From assembly GCF_020194955.2 (NCBI RefSeq), contig NZ_JAFCIY020000001.1, positions 62,001-126,000 of the forward strand: 64,000 nucleotides of DNA, in the 5' to 3' direction. Below, piece after piece: positions 7,379 through 14,515 of the stretch. Numbering within the stretch: the first letter of the stretch is position 1; each line of letters starts with the position of its first letter. The notes under the pieces are model-generated. The model saw only the letters and a program-made list of their open reading frames with translations, was not told the DNA's origin and searched no databases. The position numbers and the translations under genes are program-made. The stretch comes from Desulfuromonas sp. CSMB_57. GTDB lineage: Bacteria; Desulfobacterota; Desulfuromonadia; Desulfuromonadales; Syntrophotaleaceae.

Positions 7379-9253
7379 ATGGCGCTGGTAAGCCTTCGTG
7401 GTGTGAGTCTCGCATTTGGGGGTCCGCCGCTTCTGGACGATGTCCATCTGCAGGTCGAGGAAGGAGAGCGCGTCTGCCTGTTGGGCCGCAACGGCAGTGG
7501 CAAAACGACTTTGTTGCGGCTCATCGGTGGAGAACTGCAACCCGACAGCGGTCAGGTCGATCGTCGGCAGGGGTTGCGGTCCGCCCTGCTGTCTCAGGAT
7601 GTGCCGCGGGACCTGGTCGGTTCGGTGACGGCAGCGGTCCTTTCCGGTATCGGACCCACCGGGGCACTGCTGTTGCGCTATCACCGCCTTATGCGGCAGG
7701 GCGGCGGCGCGGCGACGGACGCCGAAATGCTGGCCCTGCACGAACAGCTCGATACCCTGGACGGCTGGAAGCTGGAACAGCAGGTGGAACAGGTCCTGTC
7801 GCGTCTGCACCTGGACGGCGCCGCCGATGTGACGACCTTTTCCGGCGGCATCAAACGACGCATCCTGCTGGCCCGGGTCCTGGTGACCAAACCGGAACTT
7901 CTGCTGCTGGACGAGCCCACCAATCATCTGGACCTGGACTCCATTGCCTGGTTGGAGGATTTTCTGGTCAATTCCGGCCAGACCTTGCTGTTCGTCACCC
8001 ATGACCGATCCTTTTTGCGCGCCGTGGCCACGCGCATTGTGGAATTCGACCGCGGCCAGGTGCTGAGTTTTCCCGGCAACTACGAGTCCTATCTGCAGCG
8101 CCGCGAGGAGTGGCTCCAAGCCGAAGAGCGGCGCTGGCAGCGCTTCGACCAGAAGTTGGCCGAGGAGGAGGCCTGGATCCGTCAGGGGGTCAAGGCCCGA
8201 CGAACCCGCAACCAGGGCCGGCTGCGGGCGTTGCTGCAGTTGCGCGAAGAGCGTCGCCAGCGGCGCGAACGTACCGGTACGGCCCGGCTACAGGTTCAGG
8301 AGGCGGAGCGCAGCGGCAGGCTGGTGGCGGAACTGGAGGAGGTTTCCTTTGCCTACGGAGAACGGCCCGTGGTGCGTGACCTGTCCTTGACCGTGTTGCG
8401 TGGCGACCGCATAGGGATTATCGGACCCAACGGAGCCGGCAAAACCACTCTGTTAAGACTGCTGCTCGGCGAACTGACCCCGCAGCATGGCCGGGTGCGG
8501 CACGGCACCAATCTGCAGGTGGTGTATTTCGATCAGTTGCGCGATCAGCTCGATCCGGATCTGACCGTACAGCAGAATCTGTCGGGCGACCAGGATACGG
8601 TGCTGGTGGCCGGCCGACCGCGGCATGTGTACGGCTATCTGCAGGACTTCCTGTTTACTCCCGACCGGGCTCGAACGCCGGTTCGCATCCTGTCCGGCGG
8701 TGAGCGCAACCGGTTGCTGCTGGCCCGTCTGTTCACCCGCGAGGCCAATGTTCTGGTGTTGGACGAGCCCACCAACGATCTCGACCTGGAAACCCTGGAG
8801 TTGCTGGAAGAGTTGTTGGCCGGTTTCACCGGGACGATTTTTCTGGTCAGCCACGATCGCGCTTTCCTCGATCGGGTGGTGACCAGTACCCTGGTTTTTG
8901 AGGGTGATGGCCGCATTGCCGAATACGTCGGCGGTTATGAGGATTGGCTGCGGCAGCGACCGTCAGCGGCGGCGGAAGTCCCGCCGCCCAAGCCGGAAAG
9001 GTCCAGGCCGGAACGCCACCGACCGCGCAAGCTGAGTTTTGCCGAACGCCAGGAACTGATCGACTTGCCGGCACGGATCGAAACGCTGGAACAGCAGCAG
9101 GCCGAGCTGCACGAGCAGTTGGCGGATCCGGAATTCTATCGCAGCCAGGGCACTACCGTGTCCGAGGCCCGGCAGCGCTTGGAAGAGTTGGAGAGGGAAC
9201 TGGCATCCTGCTTCGGCCGTTGGGAGGAATTGGAGTCCTTGGCCGAGACCTGA
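7379..9253 (+). CDS. uup: ABC-F family ATPase, Uup-like
   Basis: A soluble 624-residue duplicated ABC ATPase without membrane domain. Such proteins act on ribosomes or branched DNA intermediates rather than as transporters. Domain 1 has Walker A GRNGSGKTT, signature SGGIKRR and LLLDEPTNHLDLDS. Domain 2 has GPNGAGKTT, LSGGERNR and LVLDEPTNDLDLETLELLEE, the Uup-specific version. The C-terminal ~90 residues are a charged, coiled-coil-like tail as in Uup. ATG 7379 is preferred because AAGGA lies 9 bases upstream; an in-frame ATG three codons earlier overlaps this site. A heptamer repeat array lies immediately upstream. Confidence 0.92.
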   Translation: MALVSLRGVSLAFGGPPLLDDVHLQVEEGERVCLLGRNGSGKTTLLRLIGGELQPDSGQVDRRQGLRSALLSQDVPRDLVGSVTAAVLSGIGPTGALLLRYHRLMRQGGGAATDAEMLALHEQLDTLDGWKLEQQVEQVLSRLHLDGAADVTTFSGGIKRRILLARVLVTKPELLLLDEPTNHLDLDSIAWLEDFLVNSGQTLLFVTHDRSFLRAVATRIVEFDRGQVLSFPGNYESYLQRREEWLQAEERRWQRFDQKLAEEEAWIRQGVKARRTRNQGRLRALLQLREERRQRRERTGTARLQVQEAERSGRLVAELEEVSFAYGERPVVRDLSLTVLRGDRIGIIGPNGAGKTTLLRLLLGELTPQHGRVRHGTNLQVVYFDQLRDQLDPDLTVQQNLSGDQDTVLVAGRPRHVYGYLQDFLFTPDRARTPVRILSGGERNRLLLARLFTREANVLVLDEPTNDLDLETLELLEELLAGFTGTIFLVSHDRAFLDRVVTSTLVFEGDGRIAEYVGGYEDWLRQRPSAAAEVPPPKPERSRPERHRPRKLSFAERQELIDLPARIETLEQQQAELHEQLADPEFYRSQGTTVSEARQRLEELERELASCFGRWEELESLAET

Positions 9254-9276
9254 GTCGCTACTGCCGCTTTTCGCTC

Positions 9277-9304
9277 TTGACAGGGACGCGGGATGGTGTA
9301 GATT
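9277..9304 (+). promoter_or_regulatory. Promoter upstream of the GNAT acetyltransferase
   Basis: TTGACA (9277-9282), a 16-base spacer and TAGATT (9299-9304), 33 bases before the start codon at 9338. Consensus match only. Confidence 0.5.
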
Positions 9305-9337
9305 GGGCGCGCTTTTTTACTTGCGGAAGGAGCCGCC

Positions 9338-9832
9338 ATGGATCTCTGTGCCCTGTCCCTGATTGCCGGGACCGAAGATTTGATCGTCGCCGAAAGGGAG
9401 AGTCCTGCTCGCTTTGCTGCCCTCCTTGGTGTCCCGGTGCCTGAAAACTGGACCTCGCCAGCGCCCCGGTCCTGCCCCGATGGAACGCGCGGCAAGGAGG
9501 AAGGATGGTGGTCCTGGTATGCCCTGGCGGACGGCCCGGTGCTGGTGGGCTGCATCCGCTTTCGCCATCTGGCCGGACCGGCCGGTCAGGTGGAAATCGA
9601 TTGTTCGGTTCTGCCCCGGTATCGCGGTCAGGGCGTGGCATCACGAATGATTGCTGCCCTGCTGGCTTGGGCTTTCAGCCAGGAGAAGGTTCAGCGGGTG
9701 GTGGCACGCCTTGCGGAGAACAACCTGGCGGCGGTACGCATGTTGCGAAAAAACGGCTTCACCCCCCAGGGGCGGGGAGGGTTTGACGAGCAGGTTTTTG
9801 AATTCCTGCGTCCACAACGGCGGGCCGCCTGA
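9338..9832 (+). CDS. GNAT-family N-acetyltransferase
   Basis: A 164-residue acyl-CoA-dependent acetyltransferase. The acetyl-CoA pyrophosphate loop appears as RYRGQGVASRM (Q/RxxGxG/A type), followed by ENNLAAVRMLRKNGF, the characteristic motif B helix and strand. The N-terminal half contains a GREAT-type GxIRFRHL strand. ATG 9338 has AAGGAG 6 bases upstream. The substrate (amino acid, antibiotic or protein) cannot be assigned from these motifs. It stands alone with its own likely promoter. Confidence 0.88.
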   Translation: MDLCALSLIAGTEDLIVAERESPARFAALLGVPVPENWTSPAPRSCPDGTRGKEEGWWSWYALADGPVLVGCIRFRHLAGPAGQVEIDCSVLPRYRGQGVASRMIAALLAWAFSQEKVQRVVARLAENNLAAVRMLRKNGFTPQGRGGFDEQVFEFLRPQRRAA

Positions 9833-9918
9833 CCGCTGGGTCATTTCGAGGGGCGTTCCGAGCACCCAAGGTTGTCCTCGCAGGTTGGGCTCCGTTTCAC
9901 CCCGCGCAGGAGTAATCC

Positions 9919-10329
9919 ATGCAGATCGATATCACCACCCCGGCGCTTCTGTTTCCGGCCATTTCTCTGTTGTTGCTGGCCTATACCAACCGGTTTCTGG
10001 CGCTGGCCAGTGTCATCCGGACCCTGGCCCAGCGCCTGGCGCAGAGTAACGATCCCAACGTTCGCCGTCAAATCCATAGCCTGCGCATGCGGATTCAACT
10101 GATCAAATGGATGCAGGGCGTGGGCATCATCAGCATGCTGCTGTGCATGGTGGCCATGATCAGCCTGTTTGCCGACCGGGAACCCTGGGGACGGGCCGCT
10201 TTCGGTTGGAGCCTGGTGCTGATGGTGGTATCCTTGGGTATCAGCTTCTGGGAAACGCTTCTCTCCGGAGAGGCTCTAAAGCATGAATTGCAACGCACCG
10301 AACGCCAGGTGCGGCAACAGATGAAATAG
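9919..10329 (+). CDS. DUF2721-family membrane protein
   Basis: A 136-residue protein with an N-terminal membrane helix (ALLFPAISLLLLAY), a cytosolic amphipathic stretch rich in Arg and Gln (RTLAQRLAQ), and two further hydrophobic helices (IISMLLCMVAMISLF and SLVLMVVSLGISFWETLLSGEAL). The order and the terminal WE..LSGEAL sequence match the DUF2721 family, whose function is unknown. AGGAG lies 7 bases before the ATG. It is spaced 86 bases from the next gene on the same strand. Confidence 0.82.
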   Translation: MQIDITTPALLFPAISLLLLAYTNRFLALASVIRTLAQRLAQSNDPNVRRQIHSLRMRIQLIKWMQGVGIISMLLCMVAMISLFADREPWGRAAFGWSLVLMVVSLGISFWETLLSGEALKHELQRTERQVRQQMK

Positions 10330-10414
10330 CCGGTCTTTCTGCCGAAGGAGGGTCGAAAGGAAGAAAGACGCCGTATTTTTTTCCTCATCGATCAGCCGTT
10401 CAAGGAGATGTGCC

Positions 10415-11002
10415 GTGTTTTCTTTTTTCGCCACAGCGGATGTCTTCGCTCTGGTGGCTCTGCCGTTGCTTGTTTTCGCAGCCCGGGTACTGGATGTCAC
10501 CATCGGCACCCTGCGGATAATTTTCGTCTCTCGCGGTTTCAAGGGAAAGGCCGCGCTGCTCGGTTTTTTCGAATCCCTGATCTGGGTGCTGGCCGTCAGC
10601 CAGGTCATCCAGAACCTGACCAATGTTCTGACCTATATCGCCTTTGCCCTGGGGTTTGCCGCCGGCAATTATGTGGGGATGCTGATCGAAGAGCGCATCG
10701 CCTTCGGCAACCTGATCGTCCGCATCATCACCCGCAAGGATGCCACCGAATTGCTCAAACAGCTCTGGCATGGAGGCTACGGCGTCACCAACATTCCCGG
10801 CCACGGTGAAAGCGGCCCGGTCCAGCTCATCTTTACCGTCTGTCGCCGCCGCGATCTGCCCACCGTCATTCAACTGGTCAAGCGTTTCAATCCCCGTGCC
10901 TTTTATACCATCGAGGATGTCCGTTTCGTGCAGGACAACCTTCCCTATGCTCCGGTCCGTCGCCGGTTGCTGCCGCGGCTGGCCTGGCGCAACCGCAAAT
11001 AA
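10415..11002 (+). CDS. UPF0316 / DUF2179-domain membrane protein
   Basis: 195 residues. Three N-terminal membrane helices (RVLDVTIGTLRIIFVSRGFKG marks the family) precede a cytosolic DUF2179 domain with the pattern LIVRIITRKDA, GYGVTNIPGHGESGPV and IEDVRF. The DUF2179 fold is often proposed to bind nucleotides, but its role is not established. Translation starts at a GTG, supported by AAGGAG 7 bases upstream (10402-10407). It probably forms a small transcript with the DUF2721 gene. Confidence 0.87.
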   Translation: MFSFFATADVFALVALPLLVFAARVLDVTIGTLRIIFVSRGFKGKAALLGFFESLIWVLAVSQVIQNLTNVLTYIAFALGFAAGNYVGMLIEERIAFGNLIVRIITRKDATELLKQLWHGGYGVTNIPGHGESGPVQLIFTVCRRRDLPTVIQLVKRFNPRAFYTIEDVRFVQDNLPYAPVRRRLLPRLAWRNRK

Positions 11003-11126
11003 GCGGAATACGCCGATTTCCGCTTTTTAGAAAGATGGCGGCCCTCTTGGTAAATCTTGTTCCCATGAATGGGGCTGATTTTATTTGTCTTTTCGGCATC
11101 CAGGCAAAGTTTGTGGCCTAAAGGGG

Positions 11127-11156
11127 TTGACAGTCAGGCCGGTTCACTCCAATAAT
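11127..11156 (+). promoter_or_regulatory. Promoter of the tetR-shc operon
   Basis: TTGACA (11127-11132), 18-base spacer, AATAAT (11151-11156). The predicted transcription start falls inside the palindrome at 11166-11180. Confidence 0.6.
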
Positions 11157-11165
11157 TCTCGGAAT

Positions 11166-11180
11166 GTTAACACTGTTAAC
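11166..11180. promoter_or_regulatory. Putative TetR operator overlapping the transcription start
   Basis: GTTAAC-ACT-GTTAAC is a nearly perfect 15-bp dyad, 10 bases downstream of the -10 element and 35 bases before the tetR ATG. Placement fits autorepression by the adjacent TetR protein. Confidence 0.6.
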
Positions 11181-11214
11181 CGGATTTTTTGACTATCGTT
11201 GAGGATTGAGGAAC

Positions 11215-11874
11215 ATGTCGCTTCTCAAGCTGCAGGAGCGTGGCAGCCTGCGCCAGCCCATTCTTCAGGCGGCCCGCAAGCTGTTTCTGGAGTTGGGCTA
11301 CGAACGCTTTTCCATGCGCCGCCTGGCCCGGGAGATCGGCTATTCGCCGACCACCATCTATATTTATTTTCGCGACAAACAGGCTCTGCTGCTGGCTCTG
11401 TGCGAGGAGATCGCCGAATTCTACCTGGCCCGGCTGCAGCTGTTGCAGCGGGAGGAACCGCATCCCGTGGAACGCGTGCGGCGCGCCTTCCTGCTCTGTG
11501 TGCAGTTCGGATTGGAGAGCCCTGACCATTATCGGGTGGCGTTCTTTACCCATCCCCGGGTGTATGGCGCGCCGGAAGATTTCATGCGCCAGGATACAGT
11601 GGCGCGCCGCACCTACTGCCTGCTGCTGAACATGGTCCGGCAATGCGTCGTGCAGGGTCATTTCCGGCCCCTCGATCCGGTGTTGGCCACCCAGTCATTG
11701 TGGACCGCCATGTACGGCGTCATCGCTCAGGCGTTGTTCACCCATGACTTTCCCCTCGCGCAGCCCGAGGTGCTGGCGGGTTCCCTGCTCGAAAGCCTGT
11801 TGGGCGATTATCAGACTGTTGCAAAACAGCCGGAAAAGCCAAAGGATGAAAGCGATGAAAAAATCCAATCATAA
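11215..11874 (+). CDS. TetR/AcrR-family transcriptional regulator
   Basis: A 219-residue repressor-type protein. The N-terminal helix-turn-helix reads AARKLFLELGYERFSMRRLAREIGYSPTTIYIYF, split here as helix 2-turn-helix 3 of the TetR fold (residues ~17-50). The C-terminal ligand domain has little recognisable sequence. ATG 11215 is preceded by GAGG; an alternative TTG three codons earlier was rejected. The 3' end overlaps the start of squalene-hopene cyclase by 20 bases, so the regulator and the hopanoid gene are translationally linked. A 15-bp dyad at the promoter is the likely operator. The ligand may be an isoprenoid or membrane stress signal, but this is inference from the neighbour. Confidence 0.9.
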   Translation: MSLLKLQERGSLRQPILQAARKLFLELGYERFSMRRLAREIGYSPTTIYIYFRDKQALLLALCEEIAEFYLARLQLLQREEPHPVERVRRAFLLCVQFGLESPDHYRVAFFTHPRVYGAPEDFMRQDTVARRTYCLLLNMVRQCVVQGHFRPLDPVLATQSLWTAMYGVIAQALFTHDFPLAQPEVLAGSLLESLLGDYQTVAKQPEKPKDESDEKIQS

Positions 11875-14080
11875 AAACCTGGTCCTGATTCAGGGCAAGA
11901 GGACCAGCCTGCGTGCTCAAGCTCCTGCCGATCCCGCCACGGCAGTGCGTCTCGACCGCAGCGTGCTGCAGCGGGCAGTGAACAAAACCTGCGATTATCT
12001 TTTGGAGCGCCAGGCGGAAGCCGGCAACTGGGTTTTTGCCCTGGAGGCCGATACCACCATCGCCTCCGAATATGTCATGCTGCAGCGCTTCCTGCAGCGG
12101 CCCCTGGCGCCGGAACTGCAGACCCGGTTGAGCAACTACCTGCTCAGCCGGCAGTCGCCGGACGGCAGTTGGGCCCTGTATGCCGAGGACGGTTTTGCCA
12201 ATATCAGCGCTTCCGTCAAAGCCTATTTCGCCCTCAAGCTGCTGGGGCACGATCCCCAGAACGAGTACATGGTGCGCGCCAGGCAGATGATTCTCAGCCT
12301 CGGCGGAGCGGAACGCAGCAATGTTTTCACCCGTATCAGCCTGTCCCTGTTCGGCCAACTTTCCTGGCAGGCGCCGCCTGCCATGCCGGTGGAAATCATG
12401 CTGCTGCCGCGCTGGTTCTATTTTCACCTGAGTAAAATTTCCTACTGGGCGCGCACCGTGGTGGTGCCGCTGCTGCTGCTGTACGGAACCAAGGCCGTCT
12501 GCCGGCTGGAACCCTGGGAAGGCATCAGCGAACTGTTCGTGACTCCGCCGGACAAATTGGGTCCTCTGGATCGCTGCCAGAGCGGCCAGTGGCGCAAGAA
12601 CCTCTTCATCCTGGTGGATCGTCTGGCCAAGCGCCTGATGCCCCTGGTGCCGGGCTCCATCCATCGCCTTGCCATGGCTCGCGCCGAAGCCTGGACCCGT
12701 GCCCATATGCAGGGAGCGGGCGGCATCGGCGCCATTTTCCCGGCCATGGCCAATGCCGTCATGGCCCTGCAGAGCCTGGGTTATGGCCCGGACGATGCCG
12801 ATTTTCAGCGCGGCGTCAAGGCCATCGACGATTTGCTCATGGATTGCAGTGCCGGCTCCCCGGAGCAGGACGACGTGCCCATTCTGCCCTGCGGCAGTTC
12901 CGGTGCCTCCACTGCTCCGGCTCTGCGCCTGGCGCCCCGCGCCGGGCATGCCGGTGGTGGCGAGCAACACCTGTGTCAGCCCTGTGTTTCGCCCATCTGG
13001 GATACCTGCCTGAACCTTTCCGCGCTGTTGGAAAGCGGCGTGCCCACGGAACATCCGGCCGTCGCCAGGGCGGTAAGTTGGCTGCTGGCCCAGCAGGTCG
13101 GCATCAAGGGTGACTGGGCGGACAAGGTGCCGGATTTGGAGCCTGGCGGCTGGGCCTTTCAGTTCGAGAACGAACTGTATCCGGATCTCGACGATACCAG
13201 CAAGGTGTTGATGGCCCTGATTCGGGCCGGGGTCATGGACGATCCGGAGCAGCGCCGCGAAATGTCCCGGGCCATCAACTGGGTCATCGGCATGCAGAGC
13301 TCCGACGGCGGCTGGGGTGCCTTCGATGTCGACAACAGCTACCTGTACCTGAACGACATCCCCTTTGCCGATCATGGCGCCCTGCTCGACCCGAGCACCG
13401 CCGATCTGACCGGCCGCTGCATCGAGATGCTGGCCAACGTCGGGTTTCCCGCCGACTTTCCGCCCATCGCCCGGGGCATCGAGTTTCTGCGCCGCAATCA
13501 GGAAGAGTTTGGCGGCTGGTATGGCCGTTGGGGCGTCAACTACCTGTATGGTACCTGGTCGGCGCTGTCGGGGCTGGCCATGGCCGGTGTCGATCCCCAC
13601 GAGCCGTTCATCCGCCAGGCCGTGCACTGGCTGGAATCGGTACAGAATGGGGACGGCGGCTGGGGCGAGACCTGCTACTCCTACGACGATCCGACCCTGG
13701 CCGGGCGCGGCGCCAGCACACCCTCGCAGACCGCCTGGGCGCTGTTGGGCCTGTTGGCGGTCGGGGAGGAAAACAGCCTGGCGGTGCGGCGTGGCGTTCA
13801 GTATCTGGTGGAACGCTGCCGCTCCCAGGGCGGCTGGCACGAGCGTCACTTCACCGGCACCGGTTTTCCGCGGGTCTTTTATCTGCGCTACCACGGGTAC
13901 AGCCAGTATTTTCCCCTCTGGGCCCTGGGGGTCTATCAGCGTCGTTGCAACGGCCAGCCGACCCGCCAGGAGGAAACCCTGCGTTGCAGTCCGCAAGGCC
14001 TGGAGTTGCCGATTCTCGGCCGGCGCCGGACGTTGCGCAAATGGTGCCGCCGCACGGGTTGGCCGGTTGGCACTCCGTAG
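11855..14080 (+). CDS. shc: Squalene-hopene cyclase
   Basis: Cyclises squalene to hopene, the pentacyclic core of hopanoid lipids, at the inner membrane. The ~741-residue protein has repeated QW motifs (QxxDGSW, GDGGWGE), the catalytic acid motif DLDDT after ELYP, and the LPRWFYFHLSKISYWART membrane-channel segment. It is somewhat longer than the usual 620-720 residues. Most of the excess is an Ala/Gly/Cys-rich stretch of about 40 residues (near residues 330-370) just before QPCVSPIWDT, where relatives run straight through. ATG 11855 has AAAGGA 8 bases upstream and overlaps the tetR stop region. No other hopanoid gene is adjacent. Confidence 0.92.
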   Translation: MKKSNHKNLVLIQGKRTSLRAQAPADPATAVRLDRSVLQRAVNKTCDYLLERQAEAGNWVFALEADTTIASEYVMLQRFLQRPLAPELQTRLSNYLLSRQSPDGSWALYAEDGFANISASVKAYFALKLLGHDPQNEYMVRARQMILSLGGAERSNVFTRISLSLFGQLSWQAPPAMPVEIMLLPRWFYFHLSKISYWARTVVVPLLLLYGTKAVCRLEPWEGISELFVTPPDKLGPLDRCQSGQWRKNLFILVDRLAKRLMPLVPGSIHRLAMARAEAWTRAHMQGAGGIGAIFPAMANAVMALQSLGYGPDDADFQRGVKAIDDLLMDCSAGSPEQDDVPILPCGSSGASTAPALRLAPRAGHAGGGEQHLCQPCVSPIWDTCLNLSALLESGVPTEHPAVARAVSWLLAQQVGIKGDWADKVPDLEPGGWAFQFENELYPDLDDTSKVLMALIRAGVMDDPEQRREMSRAINWVIGMQSSDGGWGAFDVDNSYLYLNDIPFADHGALLDPSTADLTGRCIEMLANVGFPADFPPIARGIEFLRRNQEEFGGWYGRWGVNYLYGTWSALSGLAMAGVDPHEPFIRQAVHWLESVQNGDGGWGETCYSYDDPTLAGRGASTPSQTAWALLGLLAVGEENSLAVRRGVQYLVERCRSQGGWHERHFTGTGFPRVFYLRYHGYSQYFPLWALGVYQRRCNGQPTRQEETLRCSPQGLELPILGRRRTLRKWCRRTGWPVGTP

Positions 14081-14135
14081 CTCGTTGCTGAAGACCGCCG
14101 GCGGAGTCCGGCGACGGGCTTTGACGACAACTTAG

Positions 14136-14164
14136 TTGACGCAGGGTCAAAGGCAGGGTATTTT
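14136..14164 (+). promoter_or_regulatory. Promoter of metE
   Basis: TTGACG (14136-14141), 17-base spacer, TATTTT (14159-14164), immediately upstream of the cobalamin aptamer. Confidence 0.55.
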
Positions 14165-14169
14165 CACTG

Positions 14170-14345
14170 CCGTTACATAGTATCGAGAGCAGGAAACGGA
14201 AGACGGTGAGAATCCGTCGCGGACGCGCCGCTGTAACCGGTTTCATTTGCTGCCCGGTCACTGGACCTCTTTCGGTCCGGGAAGGCCAGGGCATGGAAAC
14301 AATGCCGGAAGCCAGAAGACGCCCTGCCCTCGGGCCTGACAGCAC
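14170..14345 (+). ncRNA. Cobalamin riboswitch (metE leader)
   Basis: Conserved elements occur in the right order: GGTGAGAATCC (14205-14215), CGCCGCTGTAA (14226-14236), a GTCACTGG variant of the GCCACTG box (around 14257), and the B12 box GCCAGAAGACGCCCTGCC (14311-14328). A terminator hairpin follows at 14434-14457. Binding of adenosylcobalamin should switch off metE, the cobalamin-independent methionine synthase, when the vitamin is available. Boundaries are approximate. Confidence 0.92.
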
Positions 14346-14433
14346 CTCGCGACCCGGGTGCCGAGCAGGAGCGCGGTCCCACGGGCATGGCAGGCGCCGG
14401 CCGTCCCGCTGTGGATAGTGACTCTTTCTTGCA

Positions 14434-14469
14434 CCCATTCTCCCTTTGGAGAATGGGTTTTGCGTTTTT
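14434..14469 (+). terminator. Intrinsic terminator in the metE leader
   Basis: A perfect 10-bp stem, CCCATTCTCC / GGAGAATGGG, with a four-base loop, followed by TTTTGCGTTTTT. It lies between the B12 aptamer and the metE ribosome-binding site, so it is the expression platform of the riboswitch. Confidence 0.88.
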
Positions 14470-14515
14470 GCGCTGTCAGTGCCTTTGCGGTTTTCAACCA
14501 GAAAAGGAGCTGACC

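Noticed and set aside
11738-13996. 752-codon minus-strand open frame
   Set aside because: Exactly antisense to squalene-hopene cyclase, which has full conserved motifs; the antisense product matches nothing.
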